Origin: JAFKFI01 sp963795435
GTDB lineage: Bacteria; Pseudomonadota; Alphaproteobacteria; Acetobacterales; Acetobacteraceae
Direction: 5' to 3'
Assembly: GCA_963795435.1 (NCBI GenBank)
Contig: CAWCHV010000006.1
Location: 186,001 to 250,000, forward strand
Length of the DNA: 64,000 nucleotides
Shown here: piece by piece, positions 7,156 to 15,674 of the stretch
How positions within the stretch are numbered: the first letter of the stretch is position 1
How the letters are laid out: each line of letters begins with the position of its first letter
The notes under the pieces: model-generated
What the model saw: the letters and a program-made list of their open reading frames with translations, nothing else
Databases searched by the model: none
Told to the model about the DNA's origin: nothing
Translations under genes and position numbers: made by a program

Positions 7156-9516
7156 TCAGGCGTGCGCCAGTTTGCGCGGCGGCGTCTGGATGACGGGCGC
7201 CAACTCGGGTGCGCCGAACGACACCTCCCGCCGCTCGGCGGAGACCGGGCGATACAGCGTGTCCCGCTGCTGCGGCGTGCGGCCGATGGAGCGGATCAGC
7301 GCCTCCATCGCCTCGGGCGGGAATTCCTGGCCGTGCTGCGTGCCGGCGGCGCGCGAGATGCTTTCGTTCATCAAGGTGCCGCCCATATCGTTGGCGCCCG
7401 CATTCAGGCATTGCGCCGCGCCCTCCGGCCCCATCTTCACCCAGGAGACCTGGACGTTGGTGATGAGCGGATGCAGCGCGAGCCGCGACACCGCGTGCAT
7501 CAGCACCGCCTCGCGCACTGTCGGCCCCCGGCGCGATAACCCGCGCAGGTACATCGGCGCTTCCATGTGCACGAACGGCAGGGGGACGAACTCGGTGATG
7601 CCGCCGGTCTCCTGCTGCAAGTCGCGCAACCGGAGCAGGTGACGTGCCCAGGATGAAGCGGTCTCGACATGACCGAACATGATCGTCGATGTCGTGCGCA
7701 GACCGAGCTTGTGAGCGGCGCGCAGCACGCCGAGCCACTGGTCGGTCATGATCTTGTCGGGCGCGATCACCCGGCGCACCTCGTCGTCGAGAATCTCCGC
7801 CGCCGTCCCCGGCAAGGTGCCGAGACCGGCTTCCTTCAGCTCCGCCAGGAAGCCCGGGATCGTCTTTCCCAGCGTCGCCGCGCCCTGTGTGACTTCCAGC
7901 GGCGAGAACGCATGGACGTGCATCCCCGGCAGTGCCGCCTTGATGGCGCGCGCGATGCCGATATAGGTCGCACCCGTGTAGTCGGGATGAATGCCGCCCT
8001 GAAGGCACACCTCGGTAGCACCCCGGTCCCACGCCTCGCGCGAGCGGCGGACGATTTCATCCAGCTCCAGATCGTACGGCGTGCCGCGCAACGCCTCGTG
8101 CGTCTTGCCCTTGGAGAAGGCGCAGAACTTGCACTTGTAGTAGCAGATATTGGTGTAGTTGATGTTGCGGTTGACGACGTAACGCACCACGTCGCCGCTG
8201 ACTTGCTTGCGCAGCGCGTCGGCGGCGGCGGTCACCTGGTCGAAATCCACGTCGCGCGCGGCGAACAGGCGCACGATCTCCGGCTCGTTCAGCCGCTCGC
8301 CATTCGTTGCCTTCGCAACAATCCGCTCGATGGCGGGATCGACCGACGCGAGCCGGGAGAGCTGTCCGCGCGGCGGCACGGTGAGGCCCGGCGCCCAGTT
8401 GTCGTCGCGCGCCAGGCCGTCCGCGTCCATCGCGCGGCGAACCTGCGTGGCGATCCTCGGTGCCAGCCAGCGATCGGCGTCTCGCGCGTATTCGGGGTAG
8501 ACCGGCAGCCGCTGCACCAGCACCTTGCCGACGGCGGCGGTGCGGCGTGCCAACTCCTCGATCTCCGGCCACGGGGCCTCCGGATTGACGTGGTCGGGCG
8601 TCACCGGCGACACGCCGCCCCAATCGTTGATCCCTGCCTCGACGATCCGCTCGTAGCAATCGGGCGTCAGGTTCGGGGGTGCCTGAATGTTCATCGCCGG
8701 CCCGAGCAGCAGCCGCGCGGCAGCAACGGTCCAGAGCAGGTCGTCGAGGTCGGGCTCCGGCGCGTCTGCCCGCTTTGTCTTGGGCTTGGCGCGGAAGTTC
8801 TGCACGATCACTTCCTGGATATGGCCGTGGCGCGCGTGCAGATCGCGGATCGCGAGCAAAGACTCCAGTCGCTCCGCGCGGGTTTCGCCGATGCCGATGA
8901 GGATGCCGGTGGTGAACGGCACCGCCAGCTCGCCCGCGAGGCGGATCGTCTCGAGCCGCACGGCCGGCAGCTTGTCGGGCGAGCCGTAATGCACGCCGCC
9001 CGGTTCGCAGAGGCGCGCGCTCGCGCTTTCCAGCATGATCCCCTGGCTCGCGTTCACCTCGCGCAGCCCCGCGATCTCGTCGCGCGTCATCACGCCGGGA
9101 TTGGCGTGCGGCAGCAGGCCAGTCTCTTTCAGCACCAGCTCGCTCATCGCGCGCAGGTAATCGATCGTCGTCGCATGGCCGAGTGCCGCCAACGCTTCCG
9201 ACGCCGCGCGGTAGCGCAGCTCCGGCTTATCCCCGAGAGTGAACAGCGCCTCGGTGCAACCAGCCGCCGCCCCAATGCGAGCGATCGCCAGCACGTCCTC
9301 GGGCGACAGATAGGCGGGCCGCCCGGCGCGTGGGCGCTCGGCGAAGGTGCAATAGTGGCAGACGTCCCGGCACAGCTTGGTCAGCGGGATGAAGACCTTT
9401 CGCGAGTAGGACAGGTTGCGCCCGTGTCCCTCGTCGCGCAGCAAGGCCGCTTGCCGCGTCATCTCGGAGAGCGGCGCGCGGTTGATCCAGTCGATCGTCT
9501 GCTCGGTGCTCGTCAT
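7156..9516 (-). CDS. fbiC: FO synthase, fused CofG-CofH radical SAM protein
   Basis: 786 aa, the usual length for the bacterial fusion. It makes the deazaflavin FO from tyrosine and 5-amino-6-ribitylamino-uracil. Two radical-SAM modules are visible. The first cluster is CRDVCHYC (Cys 49, 53, 56), followed by GDKPELRY and HANPGVM. The second is CYYKCKFC near residue 465, after VNRNINYTNI, followed by EVCLQGGIHPDYTG and TILDDEVRRVI-like features. Metagenomic proteobacteria often carry this fused actinobacterial-style form rather than separate cofG and cofH. It is transcribed away from cofE-D-C and reads into the serine hydrolase gene. Confidence 0.96.
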   Translation of the reverse strand: MTSTEQTIDWINRAPLSEMTRQAALLRDEGHGRNLSYSRKVFIPLTKLCRDVCHYCTFAERPRAGRPAYLSPEDVLAIARIGAAAGCTEALFTLGDKPELRYRAASEALAALGHATTIDYLRAMSELVLKETGLLPHANPGVMTRDEIAGLREVNASQGIMLESASARLCEPGGVHYGSPDKLPAVRLETIRLAGELAVPFTTGILIGIGETRAERLESLLAIRDLHARHGHIQEVIVQNFRAKPKTKRADAPEPDLDDLLWTVAAARLLLGPAMNIQAPPNLTPDCYERIVEAGINDWGGVSPVTPDHVNPEAPWPEIEELARRTAAVGKVLVQRLPVYPEYARDADRWLAPRIATQVRRAMDADGLARDDNWAPGLTVPPRGQLSRLASVDPAIERIVAKATNGERLNEPEIVRLFAARDVDFDQVTAAADALRKQVSGDVVRYVVNRNINYTNICYYKCKFCAFSKGKTHEALRGTPYDLELDEIVRRSREAWDRGATEVCLQGGIHPDYTGATYIGIARAIKAALPGMHVHAFSPLEVTQGAATLGKTIPGFLAELKEAGLGTLPGTAAEILDDEVRRVIAPDKIMTDQWLGVLRAAHKLGLRTTSTIMFGHVETASSWARHLLRLRDLQQETGGITEFVPLPFVHMEAPMYLRGLSRRGPTVREAVLMHAVSRLALHPLITNVQVSWVKMGPEGAAQCLNAGANDMGGTLMNESISRAAGTQHGQEFPPEAMEALIRSIGRTPQQRDTLYRPVSAERREVSFGAPELAPVIQTPPRKLAHA

Positions 9517-9709
9517 GGCGTGATCTTAGCGCGGCTCCGGACCGGCGGCATCGCCGTCCGCCCCTCGCCGTTCCCCCTGCCGGTGCTGACCCGGCGGCAG
9601 TCTGTACCGGCCGCCGGGGGAAGCCAACGCGAAATCATGTGCTATCCTGTCTCCTAGATAGGCAAGCGGGCAGATATGCAAGCGCGCAAATGTGCAAGGG
9701 GGTGGGTTC
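9517..9709. promoter_or_regulatory. Divergent intergenic region between fbiC and an LLM gene
   Basis: This 193-nt gap must hold the start signals for both fbiC and the two LLM genes. Positions 9660-9700 carry a degenerate short repeat built on GCAAG/GCAAA steps. The LLM gene has an AAGGGGG site before its ATG. I cannot point to a convincing -35/-10 pair. Confidence 0.5.
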
Positions 9710-10660
9710 ATGCAATACGGGTTCAACCTGCCGACCGCGGGCGACCTCATCGCGCCGGACACGCTGTCGCGGCTCGCCGTCGAAGGCGAGGCGATGGGCT
9801 ACAACTCGTTGCAGATCAGCGACCACGTGGTCATCCCGAAGTCGATCGCCGCGAAATACCCGTACGCGGATAGCGGCGAGTTCCCCGCCGGCGCGCGGGC
9901 GCAGCGGCATGAGCAGTTCATGGAGATGATGTTCGCCGCCGCCAAGACGAAGAAGATCCGCATTCTCTCCTCCGTGACAGTGGTGCCGCACCGGCCGGCG
10001 GTGCTGACGGCGAAGATGATCGCGACGATGGACGTGCTCTCCGAGGGACGCATCACCTGGGGCATCGGCGCGGGATGGATGCGCGAGGAGTTCGAGGCGC
10101 TCTATACCGAGCCGTTCGACCATCGCGGCACCGTGACCGACGAATATATCCTCGCCTGCAAGGAGTTGTGGACCAGCCCCAATCCGAGTTTCGACGGGAA
10201 GTATGTGAAATTCTCCAACCTGATCTTCGAGCCGAAGCCGGTGCAGAAGCCGATTCCCGTCTGGGTGGGCGGCGAAAGCGGGCCGGCGCTGCGCCGCACC
10301 GCGCGTCTCGGCGACGGCTGGTATCCGATCGGCACCAACCCGGAATTCCGGCTCGATAGCCTGCCGCGCTACAAGGCCGGCATCGACAAGCTGCACGGCA
10401 TGATCGCCAAGGCTGGCCGCAAGCCATCGGACGTGGCCCTCGCCTATCGCGTCTCGATGGACGGGGAAAAGCTGCCGGCGAAGGCCGATGACGGCGAGCG
10501 CCGGCTGTTCTCCGGCAGCAACCAGGACATCATCGCCGATCTGCGCGCGCTCAAGGAGATCGGCGTGGTGGCGGCGGATTTCACCCTCGTCGGGCAGGAC
10601 GTCGAGGCCTCGCTCGCCACGATGAAGCGTTTTCGCGAAGACGTTCTCAACAAGGTGTAA
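9710..10660 (+). CDS. LLM class F420-dependent oxidoreductase (TIGR03619-like)
   Basis: 316 aa. Luciferase-like TIM barrel: MQYGFNLPT at the N-terminus, ISDHVVIP near residue 37, SSVTVVPHRPAV, and the family block GIGAGWMREEFEAL near 113. PIPVWVGGESGPALRR forms the cofactor-phosphate region. Start chosen at ATG 9710 because of the AAGGGGGTGGGTTC leader; an in-frame ATG at 9692 is less likely. It is divergent from fbiC and four nucleotides ahead of a second LLM gene. Substrate unknown. Confidence 0.87.
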   Translation: MQYGFNLPTAGDLIAPDTLSRLAVEGEAMGYNSLQISDHVVIPKSIAAKYPYADSGEFPAGARAQRHEQFMEMMFAAAKTKKIRILSSVTVVPHRPAVLTAKMIATMDVLSEGRITWGIGAGWMREEFEALYTEPFDHRGTVTDEYILACKELWTSPNPSFDGKYVKFSNLIFEPKPVQKPIPVWVGGESGPALRRTARLGDGWYPIGTNPEFRLDSLPRYKAGIDKLHGMIAKAGRKPSDVALAYRVSMDGEKLPAKADDGERRLFSGSNQDIIADLRALKEIGVVAADFTLVGQDVEASLATMKRFREDVLNKV

Positions 10661-10664
10661 CGAC

Positions 10665-11702
10665 ATGCAACTTGGTATCACGCTCAAGCTTGGCGCGGGC
10701 AACCCGGTCGACATCGACAAGGTGCTCGAGGCCGAGCGCCTCGGCTACTCGCAGGTCTGGGCCGGCGAGGCCTACGGCACCGACGCGGTGACGCCGATCA
10801 CCTGGGTGCTGGCGCGGACGACGAAGATCAGGGCGGGCACTGGCATCATGCAGATGCAGGCGCGCACGCCGACCTGTGCCGCGATGACGGCGATGACGTT
10901 GCAGATGATGTCGGGCAACCGCTTCCTGTGCGGTGTCGGCCCGTCCGGTCCGCAGGTGATCGAGGGCTGGCACGGCGTCGCGTTCGGCAAGCCGCTGGCG
11001 CGCACCAAGGAGTATATCGCCATCATTCGCCAGATCCTCCGGCGCGAGGGGCCGCTGACCTTCAAGGGTGAGCACTACCAGATTCCCTATGCGGGGCCGG
11101 ATGCGACCGGCTTGGGAAAGCCGCTCAGGAGCATCGTGCACGGCGATCCGAGCCTGCCGATCTACACCGCCTCGATCACGCCGGCCGGGCTGCGCACGGC
11201 GGGCGAGGTGGCAGACGGCACCTTGCCGATCTTCTTCTCGCCCGAACAGCCGAACCTCATCACCGACGCGATCGAGGAGGGCATGAAGAAATCCGCCAAC
11301 AGCCGCACGATGGCCGATTTCGACAACGCGCCCTATGTCCGCATCCGCATGGGCGACGACCTCGACGCCTGCCGCGACGCACTGCGGCCGGAGCTCGCTC
11401 TCTATATCGGCGGCATGGGGGCGCGCTCGAAGAATTTCTACAACGATCTCGCCAAGCGCCTCGGCTACGAGGAAGCCGCCGAGACGATCCAGAATTTCTA
11501 CCTCGACGGCAAGAAAAAGGAGGCCGAGGCGGCGGTGCCGGCGGCGCTGATCGATGAAATCTCGCTCGTCGGTCCGGCGGCGCGGATCAAGGACCGGATG
11601 CAGGCGTGGAAGGATGTCGCCAAGGGCCACAAGGTCCGCACGATGGTGCTGACCGGCGGCTCGACGGCGGCATTGCGGGTGGCGGCGGAGGCGGCGCTGT
11701 AG
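10665..11702 (+). CDS. LLM class F420-dependent oxidoreductase, actinobacterial-type
   Basis: 345 aa. N-terminal MQLGITLKLG, then ERLGYSQVWAGEAYGTDAVTP (the family's entry to the active site), GIMQMQARTPTCAAMTAMTL, a GVGPSGPQVIEGWHG block near residue 87 and PIYTASITPAGLRTAGEVADG. This subfamily is abundant in mycobacteria and assumed to use F420. It follows the previous LLM by 4 nt and almost certainly shares its mRNA. The stop lies one base before repeat copy C. Substrate not predictable. Confidence 0.87.
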   Translation: MQLGITLKLGAGNPVDIDKVLEAERLGYSQVWAGEAYGTDAVTPITWVLARTTKIRAGTGIMQMQARTPTCAAMTAMTLQMMSGNRFLCGVGPSGPQVIEGWHGVAFGKPLARTKEYIAIIRQILRREGPLTFKGEHYQIPYAGPDATGLGKPLRSIVHGDPSLPIYTASITPAGLRTAGEVADGTLPIFFSPEQPNLITDAIEEGMKKSANSRTMADFDNAPYVRIRMGDDLDACRDALRPELALYIGGMGARSKNFYNDLAKRLGYEEAAETIQNFYLDGKKKEAEAAVPAALIDEISLVGPAARIKDRMQAWKDVAKGHKVRTMVLTGGSTAALRVAAEAAL

Positions 11703-11703
11703 A

Positions 11704-11752
11704 CCCCTCACCCCGGCCCTCTCCCCTCAGAAGGGGAGAGGGAGAAGATAAG
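11704..11752. repeat. Palindromic repeat copy C, left half
   Basis: Carries the outer arm CCCCTCACCC and the first hairpin (CCCTCTCCCCT-CAGA-AGGGGAGAGGG). The IS110 element follows directly. Confidence 0.88.
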
Positions 11753-11919
11753 CCCTTGTATCTGTTCGTTGGCACTTCGGATTGGCAGAAGGGGTGCTGC
11801 GCCAACGCCCGTCCGCCCTCAGGCAACCACCGCGGGAGAGCATTGGGATCGGCTGGCGCGGTGTCACGCACGACCGGACAGTCGCTCGATGGCCAGTCGC
11901 ATGGACAAGGCAGGTTACC
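11753..11919 (+). ncRNA. Candidate IS110 bridge-RNA region
   Basis: About 165 nt lie between the left boundary and the transposase start without a credible gene. In IS110-group elements this left non-coding segment encodes the bridge RNA, whose loops pair with the target and the donor ends. I infer its presence from position and length only; I did not fold the RNA. Confidence 0.45.
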
Positions 11920-12861
11920 GTGGCAAAGACCATCTGTGGAGTTGACGTCTCCTCGACCGACCTGGTGGCCCGCATCGGCCATGCGGATGGACCGGGGCAA
12001 TGCTTCGCGCGGAGCGACGCTGGGATCGCGGCGCTGGCGGCGTTCTGCCGCAACCACGCGGTCGAGCTCGTCGTCATGGAGGCGACCGGCGGATATGAGC
12101 AAATGCCCTTCGGCCTGCTCTGGGCGGAGGGCATCGCGGCGGCGGTCGTCAACCCGCGTGCGGTACGCCGCTTCGCCGAGGGCATGGGCCTGCTGGAGAA
12201 GACCGACCGCATCGATGCCGGCGTCATCGCCTGGTATGCCGAAGTGAAGCGCATTGCCGCCAGGGCACCGGCCAGCGCCACCCAGAAGCGGCTGGGCGCC
12301 CTGGTCACCCGGCTGCGCCAACTGACCGAACTGCGCGTCGGCCAGCGCAACCAGCGCCGCTTGGTTGAGCAGCCGGAGGTGTTGGCTTGCATCGACACGG
12401 TGATCGCTCTGCTGTCCCGACAGATGCGCCAGCTCGAGATCGCCATCGCCGAACTGATCGCCGCCGATCCGTTGTGGGCCGCGCTGGATAGCGAGTTCCG
12501 CAGCCTCAAGGGCGTCGCCGGACGCACCGTGGCACGCCTGATGGCCGAGTTGCCGGAGATCGGCACCCTGTCCGGCAAGGCTGCCGCCAAGCTCGCCGGC
12601 CTCGCCCCGATCGCCCATGACAGCGGCCGGCGACATGGCCCGCGCGCGGTCCGCGCCGGGCGCGAAGGGGTGCGGTCCATCTTGTTCGTGGTGGCCGAAC
12701 TGGTGCGCCGCCACAACCCGGATTTCGCAGCCTTCCACCGCAGGCTGAGCGACGCCGGAAAACCCAAAAAGGTCATCCGTGTCGCCCTCGCACACAAGCT
12801 CCTCACCAAGCTCAACGCCAAGGCACGCGATGCCCGAAACCAACTCGCCCAACCCGCTTGA
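11920..12861 (+). CDS. IS110-family transposase (DEDD recombinase)
   Basis: 313 aa, GTG start at 11920. The N-terminal RuvC-like DEDD domain shows Asp in GVDVSS (D9), Glu in MEATGGYE (near 54) and the two Asp of KTDRIDA (near 95). The C-terminal Transposase_20 domain carries SLKGVAGRTVARLMAELPEIG and the serine region IAHDSGRRHGPRAV near 230, where the family's catalytic Ser sits. Length and both domains are complete and there is no frameshift, so it may be active. The open frame extends upstream to 11782 without homology. Confidence 0.92.
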   Translation: MAKTICGVDVSSTDLVARIGHADGPGQCFARSDAGIAALAAFCRNHAVELVVMEATGGYEQMPFGLLWAEGIAAAVVNPRAVRRFAEGMGLLEKTDRIDAGVIAWYAEVKRIAARAPASATQKRLGALVTRLRQLTELRVGQRNQRRLVEQPEVLACIDTVIALLSRQMRQLEIAIAELIAADPLWAALDSEFRSLKGVAGRTVARLMAELPEIGTLSGKAAAKLAGLAPIAHDSGRRHGPRAVRAGREGVRSILFVVAELVRRHNPDFAAFHRRLSDAGKPKKVIRVALAHKLLTKLNAKARDARNQLAQPA

Positions 12862-12874
12862 CACACCAGACAGT

Positions 12875-12914
12875 CGCTCTCCCCTTCTTGGGGGGGAGGG
12901 TTGGGTGAGGGGGT
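12875..12914. repeat. Palindromic repeat copy C, right half
   Basis: CTCTCCCC-TTCTT-GGGGGGGAGGG hairpin followed by the outer arm TTGGGTGAGGGGG. It completes the element begun at 11704, now 1.1 kb away across the IS110 insertion. Confidence 0.85.
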
Positions 12915-12928
12915 AGGCCACGCCCGTA

Positions 12929-13627
12929 CTAGACCTCCAGCCACTCCTTCCGCACGCTCTCGTTGGCGGCAAGATCGTCCGGCGTGCCGTCGAACACGAT
13001 GCGGCCGTGGCCCATGACATAGAGCCGCTGGGAGATCTTCAGCGCGATGGTGAGCTTCTGCTCGACCAGCAGGACCGACACCCCGCGCCGGGCGATCTCG
13101 GCGAGCAAGGTGCCGACCTGCTCGACGAGGCGCGGCGCGAGGCCCTCGGTCGGTTCGTCGATGAGGATGAGATCGGGGTCGCCCATCAGGGTGCGGCACA
13201 TCGACAGCATCTGCTGCTCGCCGCCCGACAACACGCCGGCCTGATTGTCCTGGCGCGCGGCGAGGTTGGGGAACAGCTTGTACACGTCGTCGAACTTCCA
13301 GCGCCCGAACACGCCCGACCGCTTGAGGCCGAGCTCCAGATTCTGTCGCACGGTGAGGCCGGGAAAGATCTGGCGGTCCTCCGGCACGTAGCCGATGCCG
13401 GCTCGCGCCACCAGGTCGGCGCGCAATCCCGCGATGTCCCGGCCCCGATAACGCACGGTGCCCTGCGGCGGCACGAGGCCCATGATCGCCTTGCAGGTGG
13501 TCGAGCGGCCGACGCCGTTGCGACCCAGCAAACTGACGATCTCGCCTTCGTTCACCGTGAGATCGACGCCGTGCAGGATATGGCTCTTGCCGTAATAGGC
13601 GTGCAGATCCCGGATCTCGAGCATCAT
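12929..13627 (-). CDS. livF: Branched-chain amino acid type ABC transporter ATPase LivF
   Basis: 232 aa. Last gene of the livHMGF set. Walker A reads GRNGVGRST: the invariant Lys is Arg here. Other motifs are normal: Q-loop region YVPEDRQIFPGLTVRQNL, signature LSGGEQQML, Walker B LILIDEPTEGLAP and the switch-side LLVEQ. The start overlaps the livG stop by 4 nt. The C-terminal NESVRKEWLEV is typical for LivF. The Lys to Arg change would normally weaken ATP hydrolysis, so LivG may carry most of it. Confidence 0.93.
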   Translation of the reverse strand: MMLEIRDLHAYYGKSHILHGVDLTVNEGEIVSLLGRNGVGRSTTCKAIMGLVPPQGTVRYRGRDIAGLRADLVARAGIGYVPEDRQIFPGLTVRQNLELGLKRSGVFGRWKFDDVYKLFPNLAARQDNQAGVLSGGEQQMLSMCRTLMGDPDLILIDEPTEGLAPRLVEQVGTLLAEIARRGVSVLLVEQKLTIALKISQRLYVMGHGRIVFDGTPDDLAANESVRKEWLEV

Positions 13628-14385
13628 GCCGCGAGCGCTCCGAGATAGGCTTCCTGCACCGCCGCACTGGCGCGGATCGCCGGCGGCGGACCGGAGGCGA
13701 TCACCTGGCCGTAGACCAGGACAGTGATCGTGTCGGCGAGATCGAAGACAACTCGCATGTCGTGCTCCACCATCACCAGCGTCTTGCCCGCAGTCATCCG
13801 GCGGATCAGCGCAACCGCGTATTCGGTCTCGCTATGGCTCATCCCGGCGGTCGGCTCGTCGAGCAGGATCACCTCGGCGCCGCCCGCGATGGTGATGCCG
13901 ATCTCGAGCGCGCGCTGCTCCGCGTAGGACAGCAGGCCGGCGGTCACGTCGCGACGGCTCGACAGGTTCAGCTCCTCCAGCAGCCGCTCGGCGTCCTCGT
14001 TGAGCCGGCGCTGCCGTGCCAGCGGCGACCAGAACGAGTAGCGGTAGCCGCGATTCCAGAGCAGGCTGCAGCGGATGTTCTCGAATACGCTGAGCCGGTG
14101 GAAGATCGAGGTGATCTGAAAGCTGCGCGACAGGCCGAGCCGGTTGATGCGGTGCGGCGGCAGCGCGTCGATGCGGCTGCCGTTGAGCGCGATGGCGCCC
14201 GAGGTGATCGGAAAGCGGCCGCTGATCAGGTTGAACAGCGTCGTCTTGCCGGCGCCGTTCGGGCCGATGATCGCGTGACGCTCGCCCGCCGCGACATCGA
14301 GGGTGACGCCGCGGATGATCTCGGTCGGACCAAAATTCTTCTTTACGTCGCGCAGTTCGATCGCGTTCGACGGAGGGGCGTTCAC
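13624..14385 (-). CDS. livG: Branched-chain amino acid type ABC transporter ATPase LivG
   Basis: 253 aa, GTG start overlapping the livM stop (GTGA). Walker A is intact (GPNGAGKTT, near residue 40), with the LivG-typical ISGRFPITSG and LSRSFQITSIF following. The signature is LLSYAEQRALEIGI, a LivG-type variant of LSGGQ. Walker B is VILLDEPTAGMS and the H-loop is VMVEHDM. It pairs with LivF at the cytoplasmic face of LivH/LivM. The bound solute depends on the two binding proteins encoded upstream. Confidence 0.94.
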   Translation of the reverse strand: MNAPPSNAIELRDVKKNFGPTEIIRGVTLDVAAGERHAIIGPNGAGKTTLFNLISGRFPITSGAIALNGSRIDALPPHRINRLGLSRSFQITSIFHRLSVFENIRCSLLWNRGYRYSFWSPLARQRRLNEDAERLLEELNLSSRRDVTAGLLSYAEQRALEIGITIAGGAEVILLDEPTAGMSHSETEYAVALIRRMTAGKTLVMVEHDMRVVFDLADTITVLVYGQVIASGPPPAIRASAAVQEAYLGALAA

Positions 14386-15674
14386 GGCGTGCTGGCCTTC
14401 AGATCGGCGGTCAGCGTGTCCCAGACGCGATGGAAGGCGCGGCCCTCCAGGCGCAGCCACATCCCGCCGCCGATCAGGCAGATCGCCGCGACGATCCAGG
14501 GTGCGGCGGTGTTGACGTCGATCGTGCGGCCGAACAGCACCAGGGTCTTGCCTTGCGCCGCGCCGATGGTGAGGAACGACAGCAGTTCCACCATGCCGAC
14601 GACGCCAACGATCACCGCGAGGCCGGGGATCACCAGCCGCAGATACGGCACGATGAGCCGGCCCATCCGGCCGGTGCGCGCGATCGGGCTGTGCGCCTGG
14701 ACGATGCCGGTGAGCCCGGTGGGCGCGAACATCACCATGGCGATGAACAGCACGCCGACATAGACCAGCCAGGCGTTCGACAACAGGCTCAACCCGCTCT
14801 GCAGCAAGGTGATGAGCACGGCGCCGACGATGGGCCCGGCGAACACGGTGCTGCCGCCGATATAGGCCATCAGCAGCGCGTTGGCCGACAGCGGCGCGGC
14901 CACCGCGTCGAAGGTGACGATCTCGTAGGTCAGCGCGAACAACCCGCCGCCGATTCCCGCGAAGAAGCCCGAGAGCGCGAATTGCAGGAAGCGCACGGTC
15001 TTCGGGTCGTAGCCCATGAACTGCGCGCGCTCGTGATTGTCGCGGCAGGCATTCGCCATGCGCCCGAGCGGCGTGCCGGTGAGGAAGGCCATGCCGATGA
15101 TCGAGAGCACCGTCCAGGCGACGATGAGATAGTAGACCTGCAGGCCGGAAGCATAGGAGAGGCCGAACAGGCTGAAATCGATCATCCGGTCGGTGGTGAC
15201 GCCGCCCTCGCCGCCGAAGAAGCTGTGGAACATCATCGCGGCCACCGTAATGAGCTCGCCCATGCCGAGCGTGATCATGGCGAAGGCCGTCGCGCGCTGC
15301 CGCGTCGCCATGTAGCCGAACACGAGGGCGAAGCCGAGCCCAGCGAAGCCCGCGGCCAGCGGCACGAGTTCGACCGGAATCGGGAAGACGCCGGCCTTGG
15401 CGCCGTTGAGCATGTGGATCGCGCTGTAGCCGCCGAGGCCGAAGAAGATCGCGTGCCCGAAGGAGAGCAGTCCGGCCTGTCCCATCAGCATGTTGTACGA
15501 CAGCGCGAAGATCACCATCATGCCCATCTGGCTGAGCATCGAGATCACGAAGCCGGACTGGCGATGATGCGCCCAGTCGTAGAAGACCCACGGCAGCGCG
15601 ATCACGATGATCAGCACCGCGAGCCAGGGCCATAGGCGGAGCAGCGTGCCCGACTTCTCGGAACCCGCGGTCAT
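14382..15674 (-). CDS. livM: Branched-chain amino acid type ABC transporter permease LivM
   Basis: 430 aa. About nine to eleven hydrophobic segments. Family blocks seen: LSYNMLMGQAGLLSFGHAIFFGLGGY near residue 55, ATAFAMITLGMGEL, GTPLGRMANACRDNHERAQFMGYD (cytoplasmic coupling loop) and an AYIGGSTVFAGPIVGA block near 265. A C-terminal extension of about 110 residues adds two more membrane spans. ATG at 15674 overlaps the livH stop. Confidence 0.93.
   Translation of the reverse strand: MTAGSEKSGTLLRLWPWLAVLIIVIALPWVFYDWAHHRQSGFVISMLSQMGMMVIFALSYNMLMGQAGLLSFGHAIFFGLGGYSAIHMLNGAKAGVFPIPVELVPLAAGFAGLGFALVFGYMATRQRATAFAMITLGMGELITVAAMMFHSFFGGEGGVTTDRMIDFSLFGLSYASGLQVYYLIVAWTVLSIIGMAFLTGTPLGRMANACRDNHERAQFMGYDPKTVRFLQFALSGFFAGIGGGLFALTYEIVTFDAVAAPLSANALLMAYIGGSTVFAGPIVGAVLITLLQSGLSLLSNAWLVYVGVLFIAMVMFAPTGLTGIVQAHSPIARTGRMGRLIVPYLRLVIPGLAVIVGVVGMVELLSFLTIGAAQGKTLVLFGRTIDVNTAAPWIVAAICLIGGGMWLRLEGRAFHRVWDTLTADLKASTP

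Larger units (their letters stand above)
11704..12914 (+). mobile_element. IS110-family insertion within palindromic repeat copy C
   Basis: The left half of the repeat (11704 to about 11752) and its right half (about 12875-12914) flank a single transposase gene. Intact copies elsewhere have the two halves only a few bases apart, so the element entered the repeat between its two hairpins. No terminal inverted repeats or target duplication are obvious, as is normal for IS110. The exact ends cannot be fixed by eye; they lie near 11745-11760 and 12862-12876. Confidence 0.85.
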
